Source: JBJKRW01 sp046704445 (GTDB lineage: Bacteria; Patescibacteriota; Microgenomatia; UBA1406; GWC2-37-13). From it: 17,538 nucleotides of DNA. The position numbers and the translations under genes were made by a program. Below the pieces are notes generated by a model, which searched no databases, was not told the DNA's origin, and worked only from the letters and a program-made list of their open reading frames with translations. Position 1 is the first letter of the stretch; each line of letters opens with the position of its first letter. Positions 1-5,730 of the stretch are shown here, piece by piece. Location: NCBI GenBank assembly GCA_046704445.1, contig JBJKRW010000023.1:1-17538 (forward strand), written 5' to 3'.

Positions 1-398
1 TTTCCGACCTTAATGAAACGGTTCTTCATATAAAGTCCTATGGAAAAGGTCCGGAAAGGGACGTTCCCCTTAATAAGGCGGTTAAAAAAGCCGTAGAAGA
101 CTATCTTAAAATACGGGGAAGCTCCAAAGACGACCACCTGTTTATTACCAGAACAGGGCACCCTCTCCTGATTAGAAACATAAGACAGATTATCTCCCGG
201 TGTTTCAGGGAGGTGGGGGTCGAAAACGCAACGGTAAACGATCTCAGAAACACCTTCATCGCCCACCAGCTTATGAACGGGGCGTCGGTCGAATACTTCG
301 CGAAACTTGTCGGCCACAAACGACTTTCTTCAACAGAGCGATTTCTCAACCTTGTAAAAGAAGAGGCCGAAAAGAAAGAAAAACTTGGAGAACTTTAA
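1..398 (+). CDS. Tyrosine recombinase/integrase C-terminal domain, 5' end outside window, catalytic residues altered
   Basis: About 132 residues are visible, read in the frame that starts at base 3; the N-terminal core-binding domain lies outside the window. The fold is that of Xer/phage integrases: a GKGPERDVPL strand pair carrying the catalytic Lys, then DLRNTF (the box-II Arg region) and LVGHKRLSSTERF at the C-terminus. Aligned by eye with XerD, the box-II HxxR His is Asn (NDLR), the LVGH His is kept, and the nucleophile position, nine residues after that His, is Phe (codon ttt) instead of Tyr. A family member without the Tyr cannot form the 3'-phosphotyrosine bond, so it is either a DNA-binding partner or a decayed copy. 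The first active-site Arg cannot be checked. The gene ends in a terminator-like hairpin ahead of the RNase H gene. The family call is secure; activity is doubtful. Confidence 0.8.
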   Translation, partial: SDLNETVLHIKSYGKGPERDVPLNKAVKKAVEDYLKIRGSSKDDHLFITRTGHPLLIRNIRQIISRCFREVGVENATVNDLRNTFIAHQLMNGASVEYFAKLVGHKRLSSTERFLNLVKEEAEKKEKLGEL

Positions 399-410
399 TC
401 TCCCTTTTTT
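387..410 (+). terminator. Probable intrinsic terminator of the recombinase gene
   Basis: GGAGA (387-391) pairs with TCTCC (399-403) around a 7-nt loop that contains the TAA stop, followed by C and six T. The stem is only 5 bp, so strength is likely modest, but the hairpin plus U-tract layout and its position at the gene end fit. Confidence 0.5.
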
Positions 411-443
411 AAACAGCCAAACAACAAGGCGGGTTATTTTTTG

Positions 444-449
444 TATACT
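444..449 (+). promoter_or_regulatory. -10 box of the RNase H gene, leaderless layout
   Basis: TATACT ends 6 nt before the ATG at 456, so transcription would start at or next to the start codon. No clear -35 is seen and no Shine-Dalgarno sequence precedes the ATG. Confidence 0.5.
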
Positions 450-455
450 TGACTC

Positions 456-869
456 ATGACTCTTACTGCTTACACGGACGGAGGATCCTTAAACAACCCC
501 GGCCCCGCCGCTTCCGCCTACGCAATATATTCCGACAACAGGCTTGTATATCATACATCCGTATCGATCGGAAAAGCCACAAACAACGTTGCGGAGTATA
601 CCGCGCTTATTTTGTGCTTGGAAAAAATCAGGGAGCTTTTTCCGGACACAGAAAACAACAACGGGGAAATATTTATCTATTCGGATTCTTCTCTCATGGT
701 AAATCAACTAAACGGGATATTTAAAGTAAAGAACGGCACGATCCGGGAGTTTGTTTTTAAAATCAGAGGACTTGAACAAGACCTCAGGCGTCCGATCCGA
801 TACACCCATGTCCCCAGAGAAAAAAACCGTTTCGTAGACTCGCTTGTAAAAAAAAGCCTTTTCTCCTAA
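456..869 (+). CDS. rnhA: Ribonuclease HI
   Basis: A 137-residue RNase HI-family protein that would cut the RNA strand of RNA-DNA hybrids, as in removal of primers and R-loops. It opens with YTDGGSLNNPGPAA, typical of this family, then NNVAEY and YSDSSLMVNQLNG, and ends in HVPREKNRFVDSL. The four metal-binding acidic residues are D8, E47, D77 and D128, so the active site is complete. Length is that of the compact single-domain enzymes, without an N-terminal hybrid-binding domain. ATG at 456 puts the first beta strand right at the N-terminus and leaves no room for a leader after the TATACT box. It lies just upstream of dnaA and the proposed origin, in the same direction, which suits a role in replication, though the two genes have separate promoters. 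Confidence 0.92.
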   Translation: MTLTAYTDGGSLNNPGPAASAYAIYSDNRLVYHTSVSIGKATNNVAEYTALILCLEKIRELFPDTENNNGEIFIYSDSSLMVNQLNGIFKVKNGTIREFVFKIRGLEQDLRRPIRYTHVPREKNRFVDSLVKKSLFS

Positions 870-917
870 TAAGGCGGGCTTTGACGATTTTCCATTTTTT
901 CATACCCTAAGTTACCC

Positions 918-946
918 TTGACAAGTCGTGTGTAAATGTTTATTAT
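918..946 (+). promoter_or_regulatory. dnaA promoter
   Basis: A perfect -35 TTGACA (918-923), a 17-bp spacer and -10 TATTAT (941-946). The start point would be near 953, inside the DnaA-box palindrome, giving a leader of about 24 nt. Confidence 0.75.
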
Positions 947-947
947 T

Positions 948-966
948 TGTGGATAAGTTATCCACA
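948..966. promoter_or_regulatory. Perfect inverted pair of DnaA boxes at the dnaA transcription start
   Basis: TGTGGATAA (948-956) and TTATCCACA (958-966) are both exact consensus DnaA boxes, in opposite orientation, separated by a single G; together they form a 19-bp palindrome. It covers the expected start point of the dnaA promoter, so DnaA bound here should repress its own gene. It may also belong to the origin. Confidence 0.85.
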
Positions 967-976
967 TTATTAAATT

Positions 977-2308
977 ATGTCGTTATTATCCTCTTTCTGG
1001 AACGGTTTTCTTGAGTCCCTTTCTCATAATCAAAAAAAGTCCCCCTTTCTCGCCAACGTCCTCGCCCAGGTAAAGCCGCTTAAAATCACTGAAGACTCTG
1101 TTCTTCTGGGGTTTGAAAACCAAGGAGTGAGAATCTACCTGGAAAAACGTATACAGGAAATAGAGATAAGGCTAAAAGAATACGCAAAGAAAAAGATAAA
1201 GGTCGAGTTTTCTCAAATAGAAAAGAAGAAGAAGGAAGATCCTCCTCTTTTATCTTTTAGGCCGAGCATCGAAGACATATTTGCCAAAAGCGGCCTGCAC
1301 AACAAATACAGCTTTGCAAACTTTGCGGTTTCGCCCACAAATCAAGTCGCCTTTGCGGCGGCTCAAGCCGTATCAAAAAACCCGGGTACTGCATATAATC
1401 CCATTTTTCTTTACGGAGGGGTGGGTGTTGGAAAAACCCACCTTGCACAGTCTGTCGCAAGAAAACTGCTTGAAAAAAACGCGTCAAAAAAAGTATATTT
1501 TTGTCCAGGAGAACACTTTACCAATGAGGTTATTGAGTCTATTCGCGAAAACACAACCCCCCGTTTTAGAAAAAAATACAGATCTCTCAGCCTTCTTATT
1601 CTTGACGACGTACAGTTTATTGCGGGATAAACACACATCCAGGAAGAGTTTTTTCATACGTTCAACTCTATAGTGTCTGCAGGAGGACAAATAATACTGA
1701 CATCCGACAGGCCTCCGTCCGAAATAAAGAACCTCGAGGACCGTCTTCGTTCGCGTTTTTCCGGAGGTCTTATTGTAGACATCCAATCTCCGGATTTTGA
1801 ATTGCGGACCGCAATTTTGCTTATTAAGGCTAAAGAAAAAAACATTGAAGTAGATATTGAGGCTGCAAAAATAATAGCAGAACAAGTCAACGACTCCAGG
1901 GCTCTTGAGGGAACCCTTTTGTCAATATATGCCAAGACGCTGGGGATAAAGGAAAAAATAGATCTGGATGTCGTTGAGGTTTTTTTTGCGGAAAAAGATA
2001 AAACCGCGGTTAAAAAAATATCACCCGCCGACGTAATAAAAACCGTGTGCTCCTATTATAATATCAAACAGTCTCAGATAAAAGACTCTGTGCGGACGGA
2101 CGCCGTGGCTCTTCCGAGACAGATTGCCATGTATATACTAAGAACGAAGCTTGCGCTTAAGCAGGATGAGGTGGCCTTTATTTTAAAGAGAAAAGACCAT
2201 ACAACCGTTATTCATGCGGTTTCAAAAATCAGCAGGCTCATCATGAAGGACATACATTTTAAACAAGACGTTGACAGGATACTCCAAACTCTTTCTCTAT
2301 CAACATAG
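977..2308 (+). pseudogene. dnaA: Chromosomal replication initiator DnaA, interrupted by one in-frame TAA
   Basis: All of DnaA is encoded in one frame, 443 residue positions, but codon 218 (1628-1630) is TAA. Before it: a short domain I, a Lys-rich linker, then AAA+ domain III with YSFANFAVSPTNQVAF, Walker A GGVGVGKTHL and Walker B LLILDDVQF. After it, in the same frame: QEEFFHTFN, sensor I IILTSDRPP, an RLRSRF arginine-finger region, the sensor II helix with ALEGTLL, and domain IV with RQIAMY and KDHTTVIHAV for DnaA-box recognition. In relatives the stop position is usually Lys, so one base change (AAA/AAG to TAA) would explain it. No frameshift and no other decay is seen. Either the base is an assembly error, or this strain has a broken or read-through dnaA. 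Other genes here use TAA as a normal stop. A GTG at 1673 cannot give a useful protein, because the nucleotide-binding half would be missing. Confidence 0.9.
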
Positions 2309-2417
2309 TGTCCACGTTCCGCCCACACGAAAAAAATCTTTTGCGGTTTATATTGAAAATCCAATCCTTTTTTTATACACTTATACACACAATCTATTAC
2401 TACTATTTGTATTAACA
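2309..2417 (+). other. Candidate replication origin (oriC) between dnaA and dnaN
   Basis: The 109-bp gap holds two tandem, touching DnaA boxes: TTATACACT (2373-2381, one mismatch) and TTATACACA (2381-2389, fits TTATNCACA). Four bases later a run of triplets starts: CTA-TTA-CTA-CTA-TTT-GTA-TTA (2394-2414). On the other strand these read as the 3'-GAT-5'-like repeats of the DnaA-trio unwinding element known from Bacillus subtilis, in the same order (boxes, short spacer, trios). The spacer is not GC-rich, unlike in B. subtilis. The flank is AT-rich, and the gene context (dnaA/dnaN) is the classic site for oriC. With the inverted boxes at 948-966 it may form a two-part origin. Confidence 0.65.
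2353..2381 (+). promoter_or_regulatory. Possible dnaN promoter inside the origin region
   Basis: TTGAAA (2353-2358), 17-bp spacer, TACACT (2376-2381, 4/6 to consensus). The -10 overlaps the tandem DnaA boxes, so DnaA binding could modulate dnaN. Weak match; the gene may instead be read from the dnaA promoter. Confidence 0.35.
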
Positions 2418-3518
2418 ATGAAACTAAAACTTCAGAAAAACCAATTACTGGAAAAGCTTACCCTTTCCTCTCATTTTATTTCTTCCAGATTAAGCACGAC
2501 CGCATTACTTCAGGGAATTAACCTGAAAGGAAAAAAAGGAGAAATACACATTTTTGCTACAAATCTAAGCTCGTATTATCACTCAAAAATAAAGAGTCAA
2601 AACGATGATGAATTTAATATAGTCATTGAACCGAGAAAAGTAATCGAATTCATAAGTCTTCTTCCTTCCGAAAATCTTGATCTGGAGATAAAAAAAACAT
2701 CACTGCAGATTTCTCAAGATAAAATATTAGGAGAGTTTCCAATTCTTCCGCCAGAAGAATATCCTATCTTCCCAAAAATAGAAGAAAAAGCACAGGAAAT
2801 TCCGGCAAAATTTTTGTCCGAAAGACTTCCCCTGGTTCTCTTTTCGGCATCATCCGACGACAGCAGGCCAATCCTGACAGGAATAAACTTTATAACGCAG
2901 GATGAAGACCTGACCGTTGTATCTACTGACGGATTTAGACTTTCTTTGTTAAAGCTTAAAAAAGAGATAGAAATTCCCTCGGTTATTGTTCCCGCTCCCT
3001 TTTTGGAAAATCTTATATCTTTGCTTCCGGGAGAAGGAGGTATTAAGATGAGGTATTCTCACACGGAAAAAACCCTAGGATTTTATGTGGAGGAAGATGA
3101 ATTGTATACAAGACTGATTGAAGGGGATTATCCCCCGTTTGAAAAAGTAATCCCTACGGAAAAGAAAACGACGGTTCATTTGGAAAAAGAGGACCTCCTG
3201 AGAAACGTAAAGCTTGTTGCGATCTTTGCCCGTGAGTTTTCAAACATTGTCATACTCCATGCGTCAAAAACAGGTATTCACATCAAGCCCAAAACAGAAA
3301 AGACCGGAGAAAATGTTACTTTTCAGGAAGCTGACGTAGAGGGAGAAGAAATGCAGGTCGCATTCAACTATAAATTTCTTTTGGATTTTTTACTCAATAT
3401 CAAGGCAGATAAAATTACCATAGAACTTCTTCGTAAAGATGCCCCTGTTGTATTCAGGTCGGATAAACAACCCCACTTTTTTCATATAATTATGCCTGTG
3501 AGAATACAGGACGACTGA
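2418..3518 (+). CDS. dnaN: DNA polymerase III beta subunit (sliding clamp)
   Basis: A 366-residue protein, the normal length for the bacterial beta clamp, which encircles DNA as a dimer and tethers polymerase III. Three repeated clamp domains are recognisable: about residues 1-120 (QKNQLLEKLTLSSHFIS at the start), 125-245 (the middle domain, with DSRPILTGINF and STDGFRLS), and 250-366 ending in HIIMPVRIQDD, close to the usual PMR C-terminus. The family match is strong in the middle domain. ATG at 2418 is chosen over an upstream in-frame ATG at 2271, because the latter lies inside dnaA and adds 49 unrelated residues across the origin. There is no Shine-Dalgarno sequence. Its TGA stop is one base before the next gene, so the two are probably translated together. 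Confidence 0.95.
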   Translation: MKLKLQKNQLLEKLTLSSHFISSRLSTTALLQGINLKGKKGEIHIFATNLSSYYHSKIKSQNDDEFNIVIEPRKVIEFISLLPSENLDLEIKKTSLQISQDKILGEFPILPPEEYPIFPKIEEKAQEIPAKFLSERLPLVLFSASSDDSRPILTGINFITQDEDLTVVSTDGFRLSLLKLKKEIEIPSVIVPAPFLENLISLLPGEGGIKMRYSHTEKTLGFYVEEDELYTRLIEGDYPPFEKVIPTEKKTTVHLEKEDLLRNVKLVAIFAREFSNIVILHASKTGIHIKPKTEKTGENVTFQEADVEGEEMQVAFNYKFLLDFLLNIKADKITIELLRKDAPVVFRSDKQPHFFHIIMPVRIQDD

Positions 3519-3519
3519 T

Positions 3520-4146
3520 ATGGAAAAATTTGTTTTAGATACAAATCTGTTCTTCAATATGCAGGCAGGACTGAATATGGGGAAAAAAACGGAGGACGTT
3601 ATAATCAATCTCACGGACACAATCCGGAGGTTGAAAAAAAACAAAAAAGCAGAGTTTTATATGCCCCCGCAAGTTGTAGACGAGTTTTTGAGTTTTTTCG
3701 AAGACAAATCCCAACAGATACTAAAGGATTTCCTCTCGAGTATTGTTATTAAATCCCCGGAAAGCTCGATCATGCAAATATCCGCAACAATATTCTACGA
3801 ATTTATCGGACAAACAAGAGAAAGGAATAGAAGAGGAGCAACGATCGCAGAGGAAGAAATTACCCACGCGGGATCTCTTTTCTTAGGAAAAAAGACCATG
3901 GATAGAAGAGCGTTCCAGGAAACGGTAGGTAAGTCTATCAGAAAGTTCAGGGAAAGATACAGATATGCTACCCGATTCGGCTTTCTTGATAGTACGGCAG
4001 ACCTTGACCTTATTCTTCTTTCAAAAGAGCTTTCGGCATTTCTAGTCAGTAGCGATGAAGGGGTTTTGGAATGGGGCAGGAGATTTGGGGTCAAGGAGAT
4101 GCCGGTTGAGGTTTGGAAGAAGAGGCTTGAGGAGCTTCTTGACTAG
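3520..4146 (+). CDS. HARP: protein-only RNase P (PIN domain, 'RNA ligase partner'/UPF0278 family)
   Basis: A 208-residue PIN-domain protein. It matches, from memory, the Aquifex aeolicus protein Aq_880 and archaeal HARPs along its length: FVLDTNLF at the start, AEFYMPPQVVDEF, KSPESS, a YEFI...RGATIAEE helix, RERYRYATRFGFLDSTADLD and LVSSDEGVLEWGRRFG. The four catalytic Asp of Aq_880 (D7, D138, D142, D160) map to D7, D157, D161 and D179 with identical spacing (4 and 18 residues). HARPs mature tRNA 5' ends without an RNA subunit. The protein is somewhat longer than Aq_880, by about 19 residues before D157. It follows dnaN by one base, so it is coupled to replication genes, near where other bacteria keep rnpA. 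Its last 56 bases overlap the convergent gene. Whether this genome also has an rnpB RNA cannot be seen. The older name 'RNA ligase partner protein' covers the same family. Confidence 0.85.
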   Translation: MEKFVLDTNLFFNMQAGLNMGKKTEDVIINLTDTIRRLKKNKKAEFYMPPQVVDEFLSFFEDKSQQILKDFLSSIVIKSPESSIMQISATIFYEFIGQTRERNRRGATIAEEEITHAGSLFLGKKTMDRRAFQETVGKSIRKFRERYRYATRFGFLDSTADLDLILLSKELSAFLVSSDEGVLEWGRRFGVKEMPVEVWKKRLEELLD

Positions 4147-4633
4147 TTTCTTCAGGAACGAGGCTTGATAACCAGTCGACCATTTTATCCGTTACCGTTT
4201 TATTCGGTTTCTCCTGATAGATGAGGTGTTCGGAAAGCAAAGAAACAACATCTTTTTTTATATCTTTTGTCGGAATGACCATATATGCGTGATAGAAGTA
4301 AGGAGCTCTTCCGACGACTGTCAAGGTGTCAAGCCCAAACCTGCTTCCAAAATAAAAATGAGAAAGCGTGTCCCATCTCATGGTTACCCCGGCGGACTCA
4401 ATTCCGAACCTGGTTATTTTATTTTCTACTTCAGGAGGGGGGGTTATTGTAAGACTATAGAACAAAAACAGAAGGGCCCAGATAGGGACAAGCAATATCC
4501 TGTCACCAAAGAAAAACACGATAAGAGAAAGAAGAAGAGCTACCGCAATATAGAACCTAAGAATAAGAACGGACCTTTTTTTAAAGGGACGAAGGGGCGC
4601 TTTCCACGTATAAATAATTTGAGGGTTTTCCAT
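4091..4633 (-). CDS. Two-TM membrane protein with a C-terminal cytosolic-type domain, function unknown
   Basis: A 180-residue protein I do not recognise as a named family. It starts with a polar stretch (residues 1-20, Arg/Lys-rich at 12-20), then two close hydrophobic segments at about 23-42 and 45-63 separated by GDR, so both ends should lie on the same side, probably the cytosol by the positive-inside rule. Residues 65-140 look like a small folded domain with alternating strands (ITRFGIESAGVTMRWDTLSHFYFG), reminiscent of PH-like domains in bacterial membrane proteins, and the last 25 residues are Ser/Pro/Gln-rich and disordered. The C-terminal tail overlaps the 3' end of the HARP gene by 56 bp on the opposite strand. 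The frame is kept open over its full length with a strong membrane pattern, so it is a real gene; the function is unknown. Confidence 0.7.
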   Translation of the reverse strand: MENPQIIYTWKAPLRPFKKRSVLILRFYIAVALLLSLIVFFFGDRILLVPIWALLFLFYSLTITPPPEVENKITRFGIESAGVTMRWDTLSHFYFGSRFGLDTLTVVGRAPYFYHAYMVIPTKDIKKDVVSLLSEHLIYQEKPNKTVTDKMVDWLSSLVPEETSQEAPQASSSKPQPASP

Positions 4634-4640
4634 AAGATCT

Positions 4641-4669
4641 ATTTTCGTTTTTTAGCACATAAAAGTCAA
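4641..4669 (-). promoter_or_regulatory. Possible promoter of the two-TM protein gene
   Basis: On the minus strand, TTGACT (4669-4664), 17-bp spacer, then GAAAAT (4646-4641), 7 nt before the ATG at 4633. The -10 is weak (4/6), but the spacing is ideal and predicts a leaderless mRNA. Confidence 0.35.
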
Positions 4670-4689
4670 GCAGACATGGGATACGAACC

Positions 4690-4717
4690 TTGATTTTACC
4701 AATAAATATGATATAAT
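4690..4717 (+). promoter_or_regulatory. Promoter of the IPSTG-protein gene, near-leaderless
   Basis: TTGATT (4690-4695), 16-bp spacer, perfect TATAAT (4712-4717), ending 9 nt before the ATG at 4727. The expected leader is 0-3 nt, too short for a ribosome binding site. Confidence 0.7.
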
Positions 4718-4726
4718 AATTACTAT

Positions 4727-5086
4727 ATGGATAATCTTAATAAAACAATTTCGTTTATTTTGGGCCTTGTGGTGGTTATTGTATTTATTGCGGTAATTAC
4801 GGGAAAGCTTAATCTGCGAAACAAGCTCCAGTTTTTGCCCGGTTCAACCTCAACCGTTACTCCCACGGAGGCGGTAACTCAAAGATTAACGGCCAAAACC
4901 TCTCCTGTGCCGGCCCAGGGAACAAGTTCGTCTTATAATCAATATCAAACACAATCGATAAACGGAAAAACCCCGTCAAAAATTCCTTCGACAGGTTCCC
5001 CCACCCTTCTTCTTCCCCTCTTACTGTCGGGTATCGGAACGGGCTTTCTTTTCAGAAGGTTCGGAAAAAAAGCGAGACAGACTTAA
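4727..5086 (+). CDS. Small anchored surface protein with a sortase-like IPSTG tail
   Basis: A 119-residue protein: an N-terminal hydrophobic segment (about 7-26, signal or anchor), a middle of about 55 residues rich in Thr/Ser/Pro/Gln, and a C-terminus made of IPSTG (86-90), a hydrophobic stretch (92-108) and a basic end (RRFGKKARQT). That last arrangement is the layout of a cell-wall sorting signal, with Ile for the usual Leu of LPxTG. If a sortase recognises it, the protein would be joined to the wall or a pilus; otherwise it is anchored at both ends. No sortase gene is in the window. Its stop overlaps that of the convergent pilin-like gene by 4 bp, and its neighbours are all surface genes. 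The family is not recognised; the sorting-signal reading is an inference from the tail alone. Confidence 0.75.
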   Translation: MDNLNKTISFILGLVVVIVFIAVITGKLNLRNKLQFLPGSTSTVTPTEAVTQRLTAKTSPVPAQGTSSSYNQYQTQSINGKTPSKIPSTGSPTLLLPLLLSGIGTGFLFRRFGKKARQT

Positions 5087-5661
5087 GAAGACGGTCCGAA
5101 TCCCGGAATCTTTAGTATTCCTGATGCGAGCGTATTTACGATAAAAACAGAGGCAAGCGCGAAAATAACTCCGACAATCGCCCCATATATCACTTTTTTT
5201 CCGTAGATAAGTCTTTCCGTATTTCCCTGAGAAGTTATTACAATAAAAGAACCGTATAATAATGTAATAAAAGCAAGTCCTCCGACAGTTTTGAATATGA
5301 GATTCAAAACACTCTGAACGACTCCTCCTACGGCTCCCGGTGTTTCAAACCCCCCCGAACTGTTTGATCCGAGGCATCCGAGCATGGTAAATTGTTTTCC
5401 CGGAGCGGGAGTTGGCGGCGTATTGTCCTGAGGGTCTACCAGAAGCGTTTTGTTCGATGCGGGATCGGTTACATCAGGATAAATACAGGCAGCGCACTGA
5501 GCCCAATTGGAGGGCGGCGGGTTTGGCGGACAGTAGCCACATAGATCACACGCCGCATAGCGGGGTCCGTTTGTGGGTGTTTGAGCAAGCGCTGCGGGCA
5601 GAAATATTAAAAAGAAAAAAACAAGCAAAGAGGCCATTATCAAACAGAGCCGGTTTTTCAT
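5083..5661 (-). CDS. T4SS-pilin-like, Cys-rich membrane protein
   Basis: A 192-residue exported protein. A signal peptide (1-26, cleavage likely after ALA) leads to a Cys-rich, Pro-rich segment with C38, C41, C44, C56, C59 and C96, able to form disulfides or bind metal. The C-terminal part has two hydrophobic helices (about 118-143 and 157-180) separated by a short basic loop (TERLIYGKK). That two-helix unit is the VirB2/TrbC-like pattern seen in the 'type IV secretion system pilin' proteins common in Patescibacteria. In those bacteria such proteins occur near pili or secretion genes; none of those ATPases is in this window, so it may be a stand-alone pilin or a membrane protein of the same fold. 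It is divergent from the SpoIID gene, with leaderless promoters on both sides. Confidence 0.75.
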   Translation of the reverse strand: MKNRLCLIMASLLVFFFLIFLPAALAQTPTNGPRYAACDLCGYCPPNPPPSNWAQCAACIYPDVTDPASNKTLLVDPQDNTPPTPAPGKQFTMLGCLGSNSSGGFETPGAVGGVVQSVLNLIFKTVGGLAFITLLYGSFIVITSQGNTERLIYGKKVIYGAIVGVIFALASVFIVNTLASGILKIPGFGPSS

Positions 5662-5668
5662 ATATATC

Positions 5669-5677
5669 AGTATAGCA
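5669..5677 (-). promoter_or_regulatory. Extended -10 promoter of the pilin-like gene
   Basis: On the minus strand, TGC-TATACT (5677-5669) is an extended -10 (TGn motif), which does not need a -35. It ends 7 nt before the ATG at 5661, so the mRNA should be leaderless. Confidence 0.6.
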
Positions 5678-5717
5678 AGTCTATAAGGAGATCATAGAAG
5701 ATTATATACATACAATA

Positions 5718-5723
5718 TATAAT
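5718..5723 (+). promoter_or_regulatory. -10 box of the SpoIID/LytB gene, leaderless layout
   Basis: Perfect TATAAT ending 7 nt before the ATG at 5731. No good -35 is seen at 17 bp. Confidence 0.5.
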
Positions 5724-5730
5724 AAAAAGT

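Noticed and set aside
853..882. Terminator after RNase H (AAAGCC/GGCTTT and GCCTT/AAGGC)
   Set aside because: Short stems with long loops and no immediate T tract; not distinguishable from chance.
1628..1630. TAA as a sense codon (alternative genetic code)
   Set aside because: RNase H, SpoIID-region and other genes end normally at TAA, and dnaN ends at TGA. One in-frame TAA is better explained by a point change or error.
1673..2308. Separate 211-residue gene starting at GTG 1673
   Set aside because: It is the C-terminal half of DnaA in the same frame, without Walker A/B and without a ribosome binding site or promoter.
2271..2417. Longer dnaN start at 2271
   Set aside because: The extra 49 residues overlap dnaA and cross the origin boxes, and do not resemble a clamp; ATG 2418 gives the family length.
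3795..4094. Antisense ORF over the HARP gene, and similar shadow ORFs over nrdJ, dnaA and comF
   Set aside because: They lie opposite or out of frame with well supported genes and encode no recognisable protein.
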